Positions 43,464 to 51,672 of a stretch of 64,000 nucleotides of DNA are shown here, in pieces. Source of the stretch: JBBQNJ01 sp038329845 (GTDB lineage: Bacteria > Planctomycetota > Phycisphaerae > Tepidisphaerales > Tepidisphaeraceae). Location: contig JBBQNJ010000016.1 in assembly GCA_038329845.1 (NCBI GenBank), positions 4,791-68,790 of the forward strand, given 5' to 3'. The notes under the pieces are model-generated. The model saw only the letters and a list, made by a program, of their open reading frames with translations, was not told where the DNA came from and made no database searches. Positions within the stretch are counted from its first letter, which is position 1; each line of letters starts with the position of its first letter. Position numbers and translations under genes: made by a program.

Positions 43464-44114
43464 ATGAACCCGCCCGACCCGACCAAATCCAACGAATCGA
43501 CCGAACCGACTGACTCGCTCCAGACCGGGCAGATCGTCGCCAATCCCGGCAGGGAATTCCGGCTTCGCCGCGGAATCATGGCGGTCGTCATCGTGGTCAT
43601 GGGGGTGTGGTTCGCGTACGACGGCTGGGTGGCGTGGCCCCGGAGCAACGCCGAACACGCGCGCATCAATAAGGAACTGGACCAGGCGATCGACTCGAAA
43701 GACAAAGAGCAACAGGTCAACTTGACCAAGGAGCTTGGCAAGTACAAGGAGCATACGTGGTTGGACATGGGTCTGCAGCGCGGCCTGGCGATCGTTCTGA
43801 TCCCGGCGGGGATTTTCCTGCTGTCCTGGTGGATGTACCAGTCGCGCGGGCAAGTGCGGCTGACGGCCGATGATGTGCTGCACATGCCGGGACATCCGCC
43901 GGTGCCGCTGTCGGCGATCACCGACTTCGACAAGCGCAAGTGGGATCGTAAGGGCATCGCCAAGGCGCGCTACGATCTTTCCAAGACCGGCACCGACACC
44001 CGTTCCGGACGATTGACGCTGGACGACTTCGCCTATCAGCGTCCGCCGATCGACGCGATCGTCGCCCGGATCGACGCAACGCGGCCAGAAGACTCCGCGA
44101 GCGGCGCGGCATGA
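43464..44114 (+). CDS. Membrane protein of unknown function
   Basis: 216 residues, ATG with GGAG upstream (11-base gap). Two membrane helices (about 37-56 and 109-128) flank a short charged, coiled-coil-like loop (ARINKELDQAIDSKDKEQQVN). The C-terminal soluble part is beta-like (VRLTADDVLHMPGHPPVPLSAIT), resembling PH-like or DUF-type membrane-bound domains. No function is recognised. Confidence 0.7.
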   Translation: MNPPDPTKSNESTEPTDSLQTGQIVANPGREFRLRRGIMAVVIVVMGVWFAYDGWVAWPRSNAEHARINKELDQAIDSKDKEQQVNLTKELGKYKEHTWLDMGLQRGLAIVLIPAGIFLLSWWMYQSRGQVRLTADDVLHMPGHPPVPLSAITDFDKRKWDRKGIAKARYDLSKTGTDTRSGRLTLDDFAYQRPPIDAIVARIDATRPEDSASGAA

Positions 44115-44139
44115 CTCGCGCTGCTTGCACGCCGAGGCG

Positions 44140-44700
44140 TCAATCAAAAGCGGCGTACCAGAACAGCGTCACGGCTTCTTTCACCAGGTCATGGTTGCTG
44201 CGGCGATGGGTGTCTAAGCCGCAGAGCGCAAATCCGGTCCGCGCAAATAATTGGCACGCGGCGGGGTTGTTCGTCAGGGATTCCGCGGCCAGCGCCCGCA
44301 ATTTCAGATCCCTGGCCGTCGCCATCGCCTTGTAGATCATCGCGCTGCCAACGCCTTGGCGGCGAACATCGAAATCCACCCGCAGATCGATCACCCGCAG
44401 CACGCCGCGATCGGGTGAAATCCCGCACGCCAGCAGACCCACGGGGCGATCCTCGTGTTCGGCGAGCAACGCAAGCCCCTCCTCGCCGCCGGCGACGATC
44501 TGCCGGATCGAGAACCGCCGGTCCTCGTCGATCGCGTTGGCGTCGATTCGCTTTTCCCGAAGCGGGCGCTCGTCGATCCGCCACGCCGTCGCCAACCCGG
44601 TCCCCTCGGCGACGACGTGCAGGTAGCCGTTGGCCTCGATCGTCCCGTCAATGTCGATAAGCCCGTCCAAATCGTGCGCCTTCATCGCTCGGATTCGCAT
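44140..44700 (-). CDS. GNAT family N-acetyltransferase
   Basis: 186 residues from the ATG at 44700 (MRIRAMKAHDLDGLIDI). Acetyl-CoA binding motif A is VRRQGVGSAMIYKAMATA, with Q/R-x-x-G-x-G/A, and motif B is NPAACQLFARTGFALCG. Substrate unknown. TACATT ends exactly 6 bases before the ATG on the minus strand, again predicting a leaderless mRNA. A mobile element begins 76 bases upstream. Confidence 0.88.
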   Translation of the reverse strand: MRIRAMKAHDLDGLIDIDGTIEANGYLHVVAEGTGLATAWRIDERPLREKRIDANAIDEDRRFSIRQIVAGGEEGLALLAEHEDRPVGLLACGISPDRGVLRVIDLRVDFDVRRQGVGSAMIYKAMATARDLKLRALAAESLTNNPAACQLFARTGFALCGLDTHRRSNHDLVKEAVTLFWYAAFD

Positions 44701-44775
44701 GGATCGAATGTATCCGAGCATCGCGGACAAGACATCCTCGAGGGGCACGCTTAAGGCAAAGAGCACGCTCAAAAC

Positions 44776-44895
44776 AAAGGGGACGCGCTTCTTTTTTCAC
44801 AGGATGATACTATCGCATTATTATAAATCATTATTACTTAATATTTTTACGAAATATGGACAAATATTTTGAAAAAGAAGCGCGTCCCCTTTTTT
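44776..44895 (+). mobile_element. Miniature inverted-repeat element, copy 3
   Basis: AAAGGGGACGCGCTTCTTTT and its inverted partner AAAGAAGCGCGTCCCCTTTT flank an AT-rich core; the GGGG to CCCC distance is 111 bases. It lies between the divergent GNAT gene and tmRNA. In the core, TTCACA, 17 bases and TATTAT face the tmRNA. Confidence 0.85.
44796..44824 (+). promoter_or_regulatory. Promoter-like pair inside mobile element copy 3
   Basis: TTCACA (44796-44801), 17 bases, TATTAT (44819-44824), in the same place as the pair of copy 2. It points toward the tmRNA, which also has its own promoter at 44926. Confidence 0.45.
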
Positions 44896-44925
44896 CGTTC
44901 CAGTAGGGGCGAATTGGCGGACGGC

Positions 44926-44954
44926 TTGCCCTGGGAGCCGGACCGGCATAGAAT
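44926..44954 (+). promoter_or_regulatory. Candidate tmRNA promoter
   Basis: TTGCCC, a 17-base spacer and TAGAAT (44949-44954). Transcription would start about 35 bases before the mature tmRNA 5' end, leaving a leader for RNase P removal. Confidence 0.5.
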
Positions 44955-44995
44955 CGAGTTCGTATTCGCAAGGTTCTTTGTACAAGTGAACCACC

Positions 44996-45378
44996 GGGGG
45001 CGACTGGTTTCGACCGGATGGCTACGGTGGCGGTGGCATGCCCAGGACGCTCGGTTGGCCTGGTTAATCACTCCGAGCAAACCATAACTGCCAACAGTGA
45101 TGTTGCAGGCCGGTTCGGCTTCGCGGCCGCTCCGGTTCGAATGGCTGCCTAACTAAAGGCATCCTCAGCTTCGTCTGACGCCCGCGACAGGCGAGGTTGC
45201 AATTTTAGTGGGATAGTCCCCGGCCACTCCGTCGGACCGGGGGCGAAACGCAGACGGATGGATGATCCCGCAGGGCGCCGACGATCGGCGGGTTCATCGA
45301 GATTAAATCGCCGGCTATGCATGTAGAGGCCGCCATTTGGGCTGTTTCGGGACGGGGGTTCGACTCCCCCCGCCTCCA
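44996..45378 (+). ncRNA. ssrA: Transfer-messenger RNA (tmRNA)
   Basis: The 5' end reads GGGGGCGACTGGTTTCGACC, the tmRNA consensus. The 3' end is GGGGGTTCGACTCCCCC and then CGCCTCCA. GGGGGCG pairs with CGCCTCC to make the acceptor stem; CCA is not encoded. Length 383 bases. The likely tag frame is 45090-45152: resume codon GCC, then 19 more codons and TAA, giving ANSDVAGRFG then FAAAPVRMAA, ending hydrophobic-Ala-Ala as tags do. It rescues stalled ribosomes with SmpB and marks nascent chains for proteolysis. An earlier GCA (45077) would give a 7-residue tag that does not end in Ala-Ala. Confidence 0.95.
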
Positions 45379-45521
45379 ATTGACCGTGGAGCCGCCGCAC
45401 ATCTGGAGATCACATCAGCACTGCACTCAATAGCATTCCTGTCGCTCCGATCACCTCCCATCAGAACGCACCCGGCGGCCCGGGGATTCTGCCACGTTGG
45501 ACTTCCAGCGCGAAGACCGGC

Positions 45522-47900
45522 GTGGGTACTGCCGTTGGCAGCGGGAGTCACGTCTGGTTCACGCTGAGTCACGGAATTCTTAATGAGATCTATTATCCCC
45601 GCATCGATCAGGCTTGTGTCCGCGACATGGGGTTGATCGTCGCCGATGGAGCGGAGTTTTTTTCCGAGGAGAAGAGCGACACCGACTCGGCGATTCACTG
45701 GATGGCGGATGGCATTCCGGCGTTTCGGCTGATCAACACAAGCCGCAGCGGTCGATACCGGATCGAAAAGCAAATCGTCACCGATCCGCAACGAAACACG
45801 CTGCTGCAGCGCATCCACTTCACGGCAATGCAAGGCGATCCGGCCGGCTATCGTCTCTATGTTTTGCTGGCACCCCATCTTGGAAACCGCGGTCAGGGCA
45901 ACACGGCCTTCATGGATGAGTTTGAGGGCGCGCCGATACTGTTTGCCGAACGTGGCGAATATGCCCTGGCGCTGGCCTGTTCGGTGCCCTTCCTCAAGCG
46001 CTCAGTGGGTTACGTTGGCTCATCTGACGGCTGGCAAGACCTTAAGGCCCATAAGCAAATGACCTGGGACTACACGCGAGCCGAGAACGGCAACGTGGCT
46101 CTGACCGGCGAGATCGATCTTCTGCATGCAAGCGGACATTTCGACTTGGCATTGGGCTTCGGCAAGAATCCACAAGAAGCGGCACGAAGCGCCGTCGGCA
46201 GCCTTCGCAAAGGCTTTGACAGCATCAAGCACGAATACCTCGTCGGCTGGCAGAATTGGAAACAGTCGCTGGTTTCAGCGAAGAAGGAGCAGGTCCCTCC
46301 CAGCGACCTTTCGTCGATCAGTCTGGCGGTCTTGCGCACCCATGAGTCCAAGACAGCGTCCGGCGGGATCATCGCCAGCCTCGCTATCCCGTGGGGAGCA
46401 AGCAAAGGTGATGGCGATCAGGGCGGGTATCACCTTGTGTGGGCGCGTGACATGGTGGAAGCGGCGGGCGCATTGCTCGCCGGCGGTGCCCGCGAAGATG
46501 CGCGACGGGCGCTCGATTTTTTGCAGTCCACTCAGCAACCGGACGGGCACTGGCCTCAAAACATGTGGGTGGATGGCACACCCTACTGGAATGGGATCCA
46601 ACTGGATGAAACGGCGCTGCCACTTCTGCTAGTGGATCTGGCCCATCGGGAAACGGTATTGACTGATGCCGCCGTCGCCGAGTTTTGGCCCATGGTGCGA
46701 TTGGCCGCGGGCTATCTAGTGCGCAATGGCCCGGTAAGCCCACAGGATCGCTGGGAGGAGGACTCCGGCTATTCGCCATTTACCGTGGCGGCGGCAATCG
46801 CGGCGCTCCTCATCGCGGCGGACATGGCCGATCGACATGACCAACCCTCCATCGGAACCTACCTCCGCGAAGTCGCTGACGTCTGGCATGCCTCGATTGA
46901 TCGCTGGATGTACGCATCCGGAACGGATTGGTGCCGGAGATTACAAGTACAAGGCTATTACGTCAGGATCACCCCGGGTGGAACTGCCACGGATGCTCGG
47001 TTCGAGAGTCTTGTCCACATCAAGAACGTCCCGGCCGCTGAAGATGCCCGCATGGCCAAGCATCTGGTAAGTCCTGACGCCTTGGCTCTGGTTCGTTTCG
47101 GCTTGCGTGCCGCGGACGATCCGCGGATTCTCGGAACAGTAAAAGTGATTGATGCACTACTCAAGGTGCAGACCCCCACTGGCCCGAGTTGGCACCGATA
47201 CAACGATGACGGCTATGGCGAGCATCATGACGGGGCTCCGTTTGACGGAACGGGCATCGGGCGCGCCTGGCCTTTGCTCACGGGTGAGCGGGCCCATTAT
47301 GAACTGCTGGCGCATCGGGTGGAAGGCGCTAGAGCGCTGCTGGCCACGATGGAATCATTTGCAAACCAGGGCGGCCTGATCCCCGAGCAAATCTGGGACT
47401 CCCCCGACCTTTCCGCGCGTCACCTATTTCTCGGCAAGCCCTCGGGTTCGGCGATGCCACTGGTATGGGCTCACGCCGAATACATCAAGCTGCAAAGGTC
47501 CCTGCGAGACGGGCATGTCTTCGACCTGCCGCCACAGACGGTGCAACGCTATCTCAAACAAGGAGTCGTTTCCCCGCGCATGGCCTGGCGGTTCAATCAC
47601 AAGCTTCGTTCGCTGCCCCCCGGCAAAATCCTTCGGCTCGAGACGCTGGCCCCGGCGGTCATTCATTGGACCGCCGACGATTGGAATACTTGCCACGACG
47701 AGAAAACGCGCAACGCCGGCCTGGGGATTCATCTGGCCGACATCCCGACCCATGCGCTACCCGAAGGCACGCAGATCCAATTCACATTCTACTGGCCGGA
47801 CGCGGATCACTGGGAAGGCAAGGATTTTATGGTCCAGGTCGCTGCCTGGCGCGACGGCGACAAAGGCGCGGAGCAGACAAGTGAAACCAGCGATAGATAG
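45522..47900 (+). CDS. Glycoside hydrolase family 15 glucoamylase-like protein
   Basis: 792 residues from GTG 45522. The N-terminal beta-sandwich has VWFTLSHGILNEIYYPRIDQACVRD; the catalytic (alpha/alpha)6 barrel has QGGYHLVWARDMVEAA, WEEDSGYSP with Glu412/413, and GGLIPEQIWD with Glu622, the general acid and base of GH15. It hydrolyses alpha-glucans. The frame upstream encodes APGGPGILPRWTSSAKTG, conserved in relatives, but has no ATG/GTG/TTG between the in-frame TGA at 45383 and 45522; an ATC at 45450 is possible. So the true start may be unusual or lost. It overlaps the transporter gene by 20 bases. Confidence 0.88.
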   Translation: MGTAVGSGSHVWFTLSHGILNEIYYPRIDQACVRDMGLIVADGAEFFSEEKSDTDSAIHWMADGIPAFRLINTSRSGRYRIEKQIVTDPQRNTLLQRIHFTAMQGDPAGYRLYVLLAPHLGNRGQGNTAFMDEFEGAPILFAERGEYALALACSVPFLKRSVGYVGSSDGWQDLKAHKQMTWDYTRAENGNVALTGEIDLLHASGHFDLALGFGKNPQEAARSAVGSLRKGFDSIKHEYLVGWQNWKQSLVSAKKEQVPPSDLSSISLAVLRTHESKTASGGIIASLAIPWGASKGDGDQGGYHLVWARDMVEAAGALLAGGAREDARRALDFLQSTQQPDGHWPQNMWVDGTPYWNGIQLDETALPLLLVDLAHRETVLTDAAVAEFWPMVRLAAGYLVRNGPVSPQDRWEEDSGYSPFTVAAAIAALLIAADMADRHDQPSIGTYLREVADVWHASIDRWMYASGTDWCRRLQVQGYYVRITPGGTATDARFESLVHIKNVPAAEDARMAKHLVSPDALALVRFGLRAADDPRILGTVKVIDALLKVQTPTGPSWHRYNDDGYGEHHDGAPFDGTGIGRAWPLLTGERAHYELLAHRVEGARALLATMESFANQGGLIPEQIWDSPDLSARHLFLGKPSGSAMPLVWAHAEYIKLQRSLRDGHVFDLPPQTVQRYLKQGVVSPRMAWRFNHKLRSLPPGKILRLETLAPAVIHWTADDWNTCHDEKTRNAGLGIHLADIPTHALPEGTQIQFTFYWPDADHWEGKDFMVQVAAWRDGDKGAEQTSETSDR

Positions 47901-49263
47901 CCCCAAATCGGAAGTGAATGGCTTTGTCTATTTCGCAGTGGGGATTGCAGCGCTTGGCGGCCTGCTCTTCGGCTATGATACGGGTGTCATTTCAGGGGCA
48001 ATCCTATTTATAAAGAACCAGTTCTCCCTTTCAGCAACCATGGAGGAAATTGTCGTCAGTTCCGTACTACTCGGTGCCGTCATCGGTGCCGTTGCGGGAG
48101 GCGCTCTGACTGGCCGCTTCGGGCGTCGCGGACTGATAATACTGGCTGGGATTATCTTCATGGTCAGCGCCGTCGGCACGGCGCTGGCGCCGACGGTTGC
48201 CTGGCTGATCACCGCCAGAATAGTGAGCGGCATCGGCATCGGCATCGCTTCATTCATCTCCCCGATGTATATCGCCGAGTTGGTACCATCACGAGTCCGT
48301 GGCTCATTGGTTGCGGTCAATATGCTGGCGATTACCACCGGAATCGTGGTTGCCTACCTGGTTGACTATGCATTTTCCAGCATTGGCGGCTGGCGATATA
48401 TGTTTGGCGTGGCGGCCATACCCTCGATCGGCTTGGTCATCGGCATGTGGCGGCTGCCCGATAGCCCGCGCTGGCTGATCAGCAAGTCAAAGATAGAACA
48501 GGCCCGCAAGATTTTACAGCGAGTACGGACCGCATCGGACGTGGGTCTGGAAGTCGTCGACATCCAGAAAAGCATGGAACAGCAGGGCACCGGCGGGGTC
48601 AAAGGACTGTTTCAGCCTTCATTAAGGATGCCCATGATTGTGGGCATCGGGCTGGCGATATTTCAGCAGATCACCGGCATCAACACGGTGATCTATTACT
48701 CGCCGACAATTTTCAAGTTTGCCGGCATTTCGACCACCGGACCCGCAATCCTTGCCGGGGCGGGATTGACCATGGTGATGTGGCTTTGTCATGTACTGGC
48801 CATCTTCCTGCTCGATCGTGTCGGCCGCAGACCTTTACTCTTAGTCGGAGTGGCCGGTCAGATTGTTGGCTTGGCGATCCTCGGAGCCGCCTTCCAGTTC
48901 CAGCAGTTGGCGAGTTTCAAGAGCTATGTCGCCATCGGCGGCCTGGTGATCTATGTTGCTTGTTTTGCTTTCGGACTCGGCCCGATCTTCTGGCTGCTCA
49001 TTTCTGAAATCTATCCCTTAAAAAGCCGCGGAGCCGCCATGAGCGCGGTGACGGTTACCAACTGGGCATTGAATCTGACGGTAGCCGTTAGCTTCCTGAC
49101 TCTGGTCGGCTTTCTGGGACAGGGGGCCACCTTCTGGCTCTATGGCGTAATCGCTGTCGGTGCCTGGGTCTTCTTCTATCTGCTGGTGCCAGAGACCAAG
49201 GGGAAAACCCTGGAGCAGATTGAAGAACATTGGCGATCGGCAAAGTCTCCGCGGGCAATGTGA
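47881..49263 (+). CDS. MFS sugar/proton symporter
   Basis: 460 residues with twelve membrane helices. Sugar-porter signatures are FGYDTGVISGA (about 30-40), GRFGRRGLIILAG, the PESPRWL-type RLPDSPRWLISK, QQITGINTVIYYSP and the C-terminal PETKGKTLEQIEEHW. It likely imports glucose or a related sugar, for example that released by the GH15 enzyme, whose last 20 bases it overlaps. The base composition is low here: 24 of 60 bases are G or C in 48001-48060. This suggests transfer from another genome. Confidence 0.92.
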   Translation: MKPAIDSPKSEVNGFVYFAVGIAALGGLLFGYDTGVISGAILFIKNQFSLSATMEEIVVSSVLLGAVIGAVAGGALTGRFGRRGLIILAGIIFMVSAVGTALAPTVAWLITARIVSGIGIGIASFISPMYIAELVPSRVRGSLVAVNMLAITTGIVVAYLVDYAFSSIGGWRYMFGVAAIPSIGLVIGMWRLPDSPRWLISKSKIEQARKILQRVRTASDVGLEVVDIQKSMEQQGTGGVKGLFQPSLRMPMIVGIGLAIFQQITGINTVIYYSPTIFKFAGISTTGPAILAGAGLTMVMWLCHVLAIFLLDRVGRRPLLLVGVAGQIVGLAILGAAFQFQQLASFKSYVAIGGLVIYVACFAFGLGPIFWLLISEIYPLKSRGAAMSAVTVTNWALNLTVAVSFLTLVGFLGQGATFWLYGVIAVGAWVFFYLLVPETKGKTLEQIEEHWRSAKSPRAM

Positions 49264-49369
49264 AGCAATCAACCATGGAACCCACGAGCGAATACAGCCT
49301 GACATCGAATGGAGGCTCGTCGGCGATATCACATTCATTCGCCCTTCCGCGCCTCCGTCCCTTCCCCCC

Positions 49370-50587
49370 CTACTTCACCAAGCTGCTTAACTTGAAGATC
49401 GGCAGAATGATGCTCATCGCGATGAAGCCGACCATGCCGCCCATGAGCACGATCATCAGCGGCTCGATCATTGCCGTCACGCTCTTGATTACGGCACGCA
49501 GTTCGCGCGAGTAGTAGTCGCTGACCTCATCCAGAACCTCGCCGAGTTTTCCCGACTCTTCTCCAGCGCCGATCATCTGCACGACCGCTCGGGGCAGCAG
49601 CGGGCTTTGGTTCAACGGCGCGGAAATCTTTTTCCCCTGCTTCACCGCGGCGTAGACCCCCCGCCACATCCGGCGATAGAGCGTGTTGCCGCTGATTTCG
49701 GCGGTGATGGCGATGGTGTCGAGCATGGGAACGCCGGCGTTGATGAGCTGGCCCATCGTGTGCAGCGATCGGCTGATGTATAGAGCGCGGAAGAGTTTCT
49801 TGAACAGCGGGATCGTGAGCTTGAGCTTGTCCCAGTAGAGCTGTCCGCGCTCGGTGCGAAGCGCCAGCACGCATCCCCAGACCCCCGCGATTAACGCGGC
49901 GATCAGCACGTACCAGTAGCTGACCATGAACGCGCTGAGCGCCAGCAGCATCTTGGTCGGCGCCGGCAGGGCCGCTTCCTTGCCTTTGAAAATCACCATG
50001 AATCGCGGCAGCACGAAGACCAGCAAAAAAACGGTCGTTCCGATCGCCATGGTGCCGATGATCCCCGGGTAGATCATCGCCCCGCGCACCTGGCTGCGCG
50101 TCTCGATCTGCTGGGCAAGGTACGCGGCGATCTTGTCGAGCATCCGCGAGAACCCGCCGGAAAGTTCCGACGCCTTGACCATGTTGATGTAGAGAGGGCT
50201 GAAGACCTTGGGATACCGGCCCAGCGCCTCGCTGAACTGGCGGCCGCCTTCCACGTCCTTCTTGATCTGGATGAGCATCGCCTTGAACTTGGGGTTCTCG
50301 GTCTGCTCGCTGATCCCATCCACCGCGGCGCGAAGGCTGATTCCGGCGCGGATCATCACCGCCAACTGGCTGGTGAAGTTCTGCACGTCCTTGGCCCCGG
50401 GACCGAAGCTGAACTCGAGATTCCAGATCAATTTCTTTCCGCCCGCATCGTCCGCCGGCGCCAGCACTAGGATGTATTCCCCGTGATCGCGCAACTGCTG
50501 CGAGGCGGCGCCAAGATTGGCGGCCGACAAGACGCCGGTCGTCACCTTGCCGGAAGAACCCCGAGATTCGAATCGATAACTTGGCAT
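49370..50587 (-). CDS. pilC: Type IV pilus/type II secretion inner membrane protein PilC/GspF
   Basis: 405 residues with two GspF domains. FTSQLAVMIRAGISLRAAVDGI near 70-92 and RALYISRSLHTMGQLINAGVPMLDTIAITAE near 270-300 are the repeated motifs. Three membrane helices are at about 175, 225 and 380-400. It is the platform that connects the cytoplasmic ATPase to the pilus. It is the last gene of the minus-strand pil operon and lies 6 bases behind pilT. Confidence 0.93.
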   Translation of the reverse strand: MPSYRFESRGSSGKVTTGVLSAANLGAASQQLRDHGEYILVLAPADDAGGKKLIWNLEFSFGPGAKDVQNFTSQLAVMIRAGISLRAAVDGISEQTENPKFKAMLIQIKKDVEGGRQFSEALGRYPKVFSPLYINMVKASELSGGFSRMLDKIAAYLAQQIETRSQVRGAMIYPGIIGTMAIGTTVFLLVFVLPRFMVIFKGKEAALPAPTKMLLALSAFMVSYWYVLIAALIAGVWGCVLALRTERGQLYWDKLKLTIPLFKKLFRALYISRSLHTMGQLINAGVPMLDTIAITAEISGNTLYRRMWRGVYAAVKQGKKISAPLNQSPLLPRAVVQMIGAGEESGKLGEVLDEVSDYYSRELRAVIKSVTAMIEPLMIVLMGGMVGFIAMSIILPIFKLSSLVK

Positions 50588-50593
50588 GGGGGT

Positions 50594-51649
50594 TTACGCG
50601 ACCAGCGCCCGCTCGAGTTTCTCAGGATGGGCCGCCTGGGCGACCGCATCCTCGCGGCTGACGTATCCGTTGACGTAGAGTTGCTTGATCGAATCGTCCA
50701 GCGTCTGCATCCCCAGAGCGCGGCTGGTGGCGATGATGTTGGGGATCTCGAAAATGCGATTCTCGCGGATGCAGTTGCGCACCGCCGGGGTGCAGAGCAT
50801 GATCTCGACCGCCGGGATCATCCCCGGCTCGTCGCAACGCTTGAACAGTGTCTGGCTGATGACCGCGCCCAGCGTGTTGGCGAGCATCGAGCGAATCTGG
50901 TTCTGCTGGTCGGACGGGTAGATGTCGATGATGCGTTCGATCGTTTGCGGGGCATTGACGGTGTGCAGCGTGCTGAAGACCAGGTGGCCGGTTTCGGCGG
51001 CGGTGATCGCGGCGCTGGTCGTCTCCAGGTCGCGCATTTCTCCCACGAGGATCACATCCGGGTCCTGCCGCAGCGCATGACGAAGGCCCGACTCGAACGT
51101 CGGCACATCCGAGCCGATCTCGCGCTGCTCGATATTGCTTCGCGCCGAGATGAAGGCGTACTCGACCGGATCCTCGACCGTAATGATGTGCCCGGGTTCG
51201 CGGCGGTTGATCGCGTCGATCATCGCCGCGAGGCTGGTACTCTTGCCCGAGCCGGTCGGGCCGGTCACCAGGACCAGCCCGCGCGGCAGATAGGTCAGCC
51301 GCGAGACGATCTCGGGCAGGAACAACTGCTCGATAGGGCGGATCTTGTCGTTGATGGTGCGGATCGACAGCGCGACACTGTTGCGCTGGAAGTGGGCGTT
51401 GACGCGGAATCGGCTCAGACCGGGAAGTTCATAAGAAAAATCGCTGTCGCGCTTGATCTGGAAATCATCCCAGCGCTGCTGGTGCATCATCTCGCGGGCG
51501 ATCCGCGCCGTCCCTTCGGGGGTCATGATCGGCAAGTCCGCCGGCGTCATCACGGTATGAATGCGGAACAGCGGGGGATTTCCCACGTTCAAATGGACAT
51601 CCGAAGCCCGGGCGGCGACGGCGCTGCGAAGGATTTCCTCGATCTTCAT
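50594..51649 (-). CDS. pilT: Type IV pilus retraction ATPase PilT
   Basis: 351 residues, ATG with GAGGA upstream. Walker A is GPTGSGKSTSLAAMID near 128-143, an Asp box with the GEMRDLETTSAAITAAETGHLV block, and the C-terminal AVRNCIRENRIFEIPNII region. These are PilT features (retraction), rather than PilB. It sits between pilB and pilC. Confidence 0.94.
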   Translation of the reverse strand: MKIEEILRSAVAARASDVHLNVGNPPLFRIHTVMTPADLPIMTPEGTARIAREMMHQQRWDDFQIKRDSDFSYELPGLSRFRVNAHFQRNSVALSIRTINDKIRPIEQLFLPEIVSRLTYLPRGLVLVTGPTGSGKSTSLAAMIDAINRREPGHIITVEDPVEYAFISARSNIEQREIGSDVPTFESGLRHALRQDPDVILVGEMRDLETTSAAITAAETGHLVFSTLHTVNAPQTIERIIDIYPSDQQNQIRSMLANTLGAVISQTLFKRCDEPGMIPAVEIMLCTPAVRNCIRENRIFEIPNIIATSRALGMQTLDDSIKQLYVNGYVSREDAVAQAAHPEKLERALVA

Positions 51650-51672
51650 TGGCGATTCCTCGGGTTTATGAA

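Noticed and set aside
45077..45100. GCA as tmRNA resume codon
   Set aside because: The frame gives ANHNCQQ and TGA, without the hydrophobic Ala-Ala end; the GCC frame 13 bases later ends MAA.
45149..45878. Minus-strand frames over the tmRNA 3' end (peptides with GESNPRP or GGSRTPVPK)
   Set aside because: These are translations of the T-arm and acceptor stem of a tRNA-like gene and overlap tmRNA and the GH15 gene.
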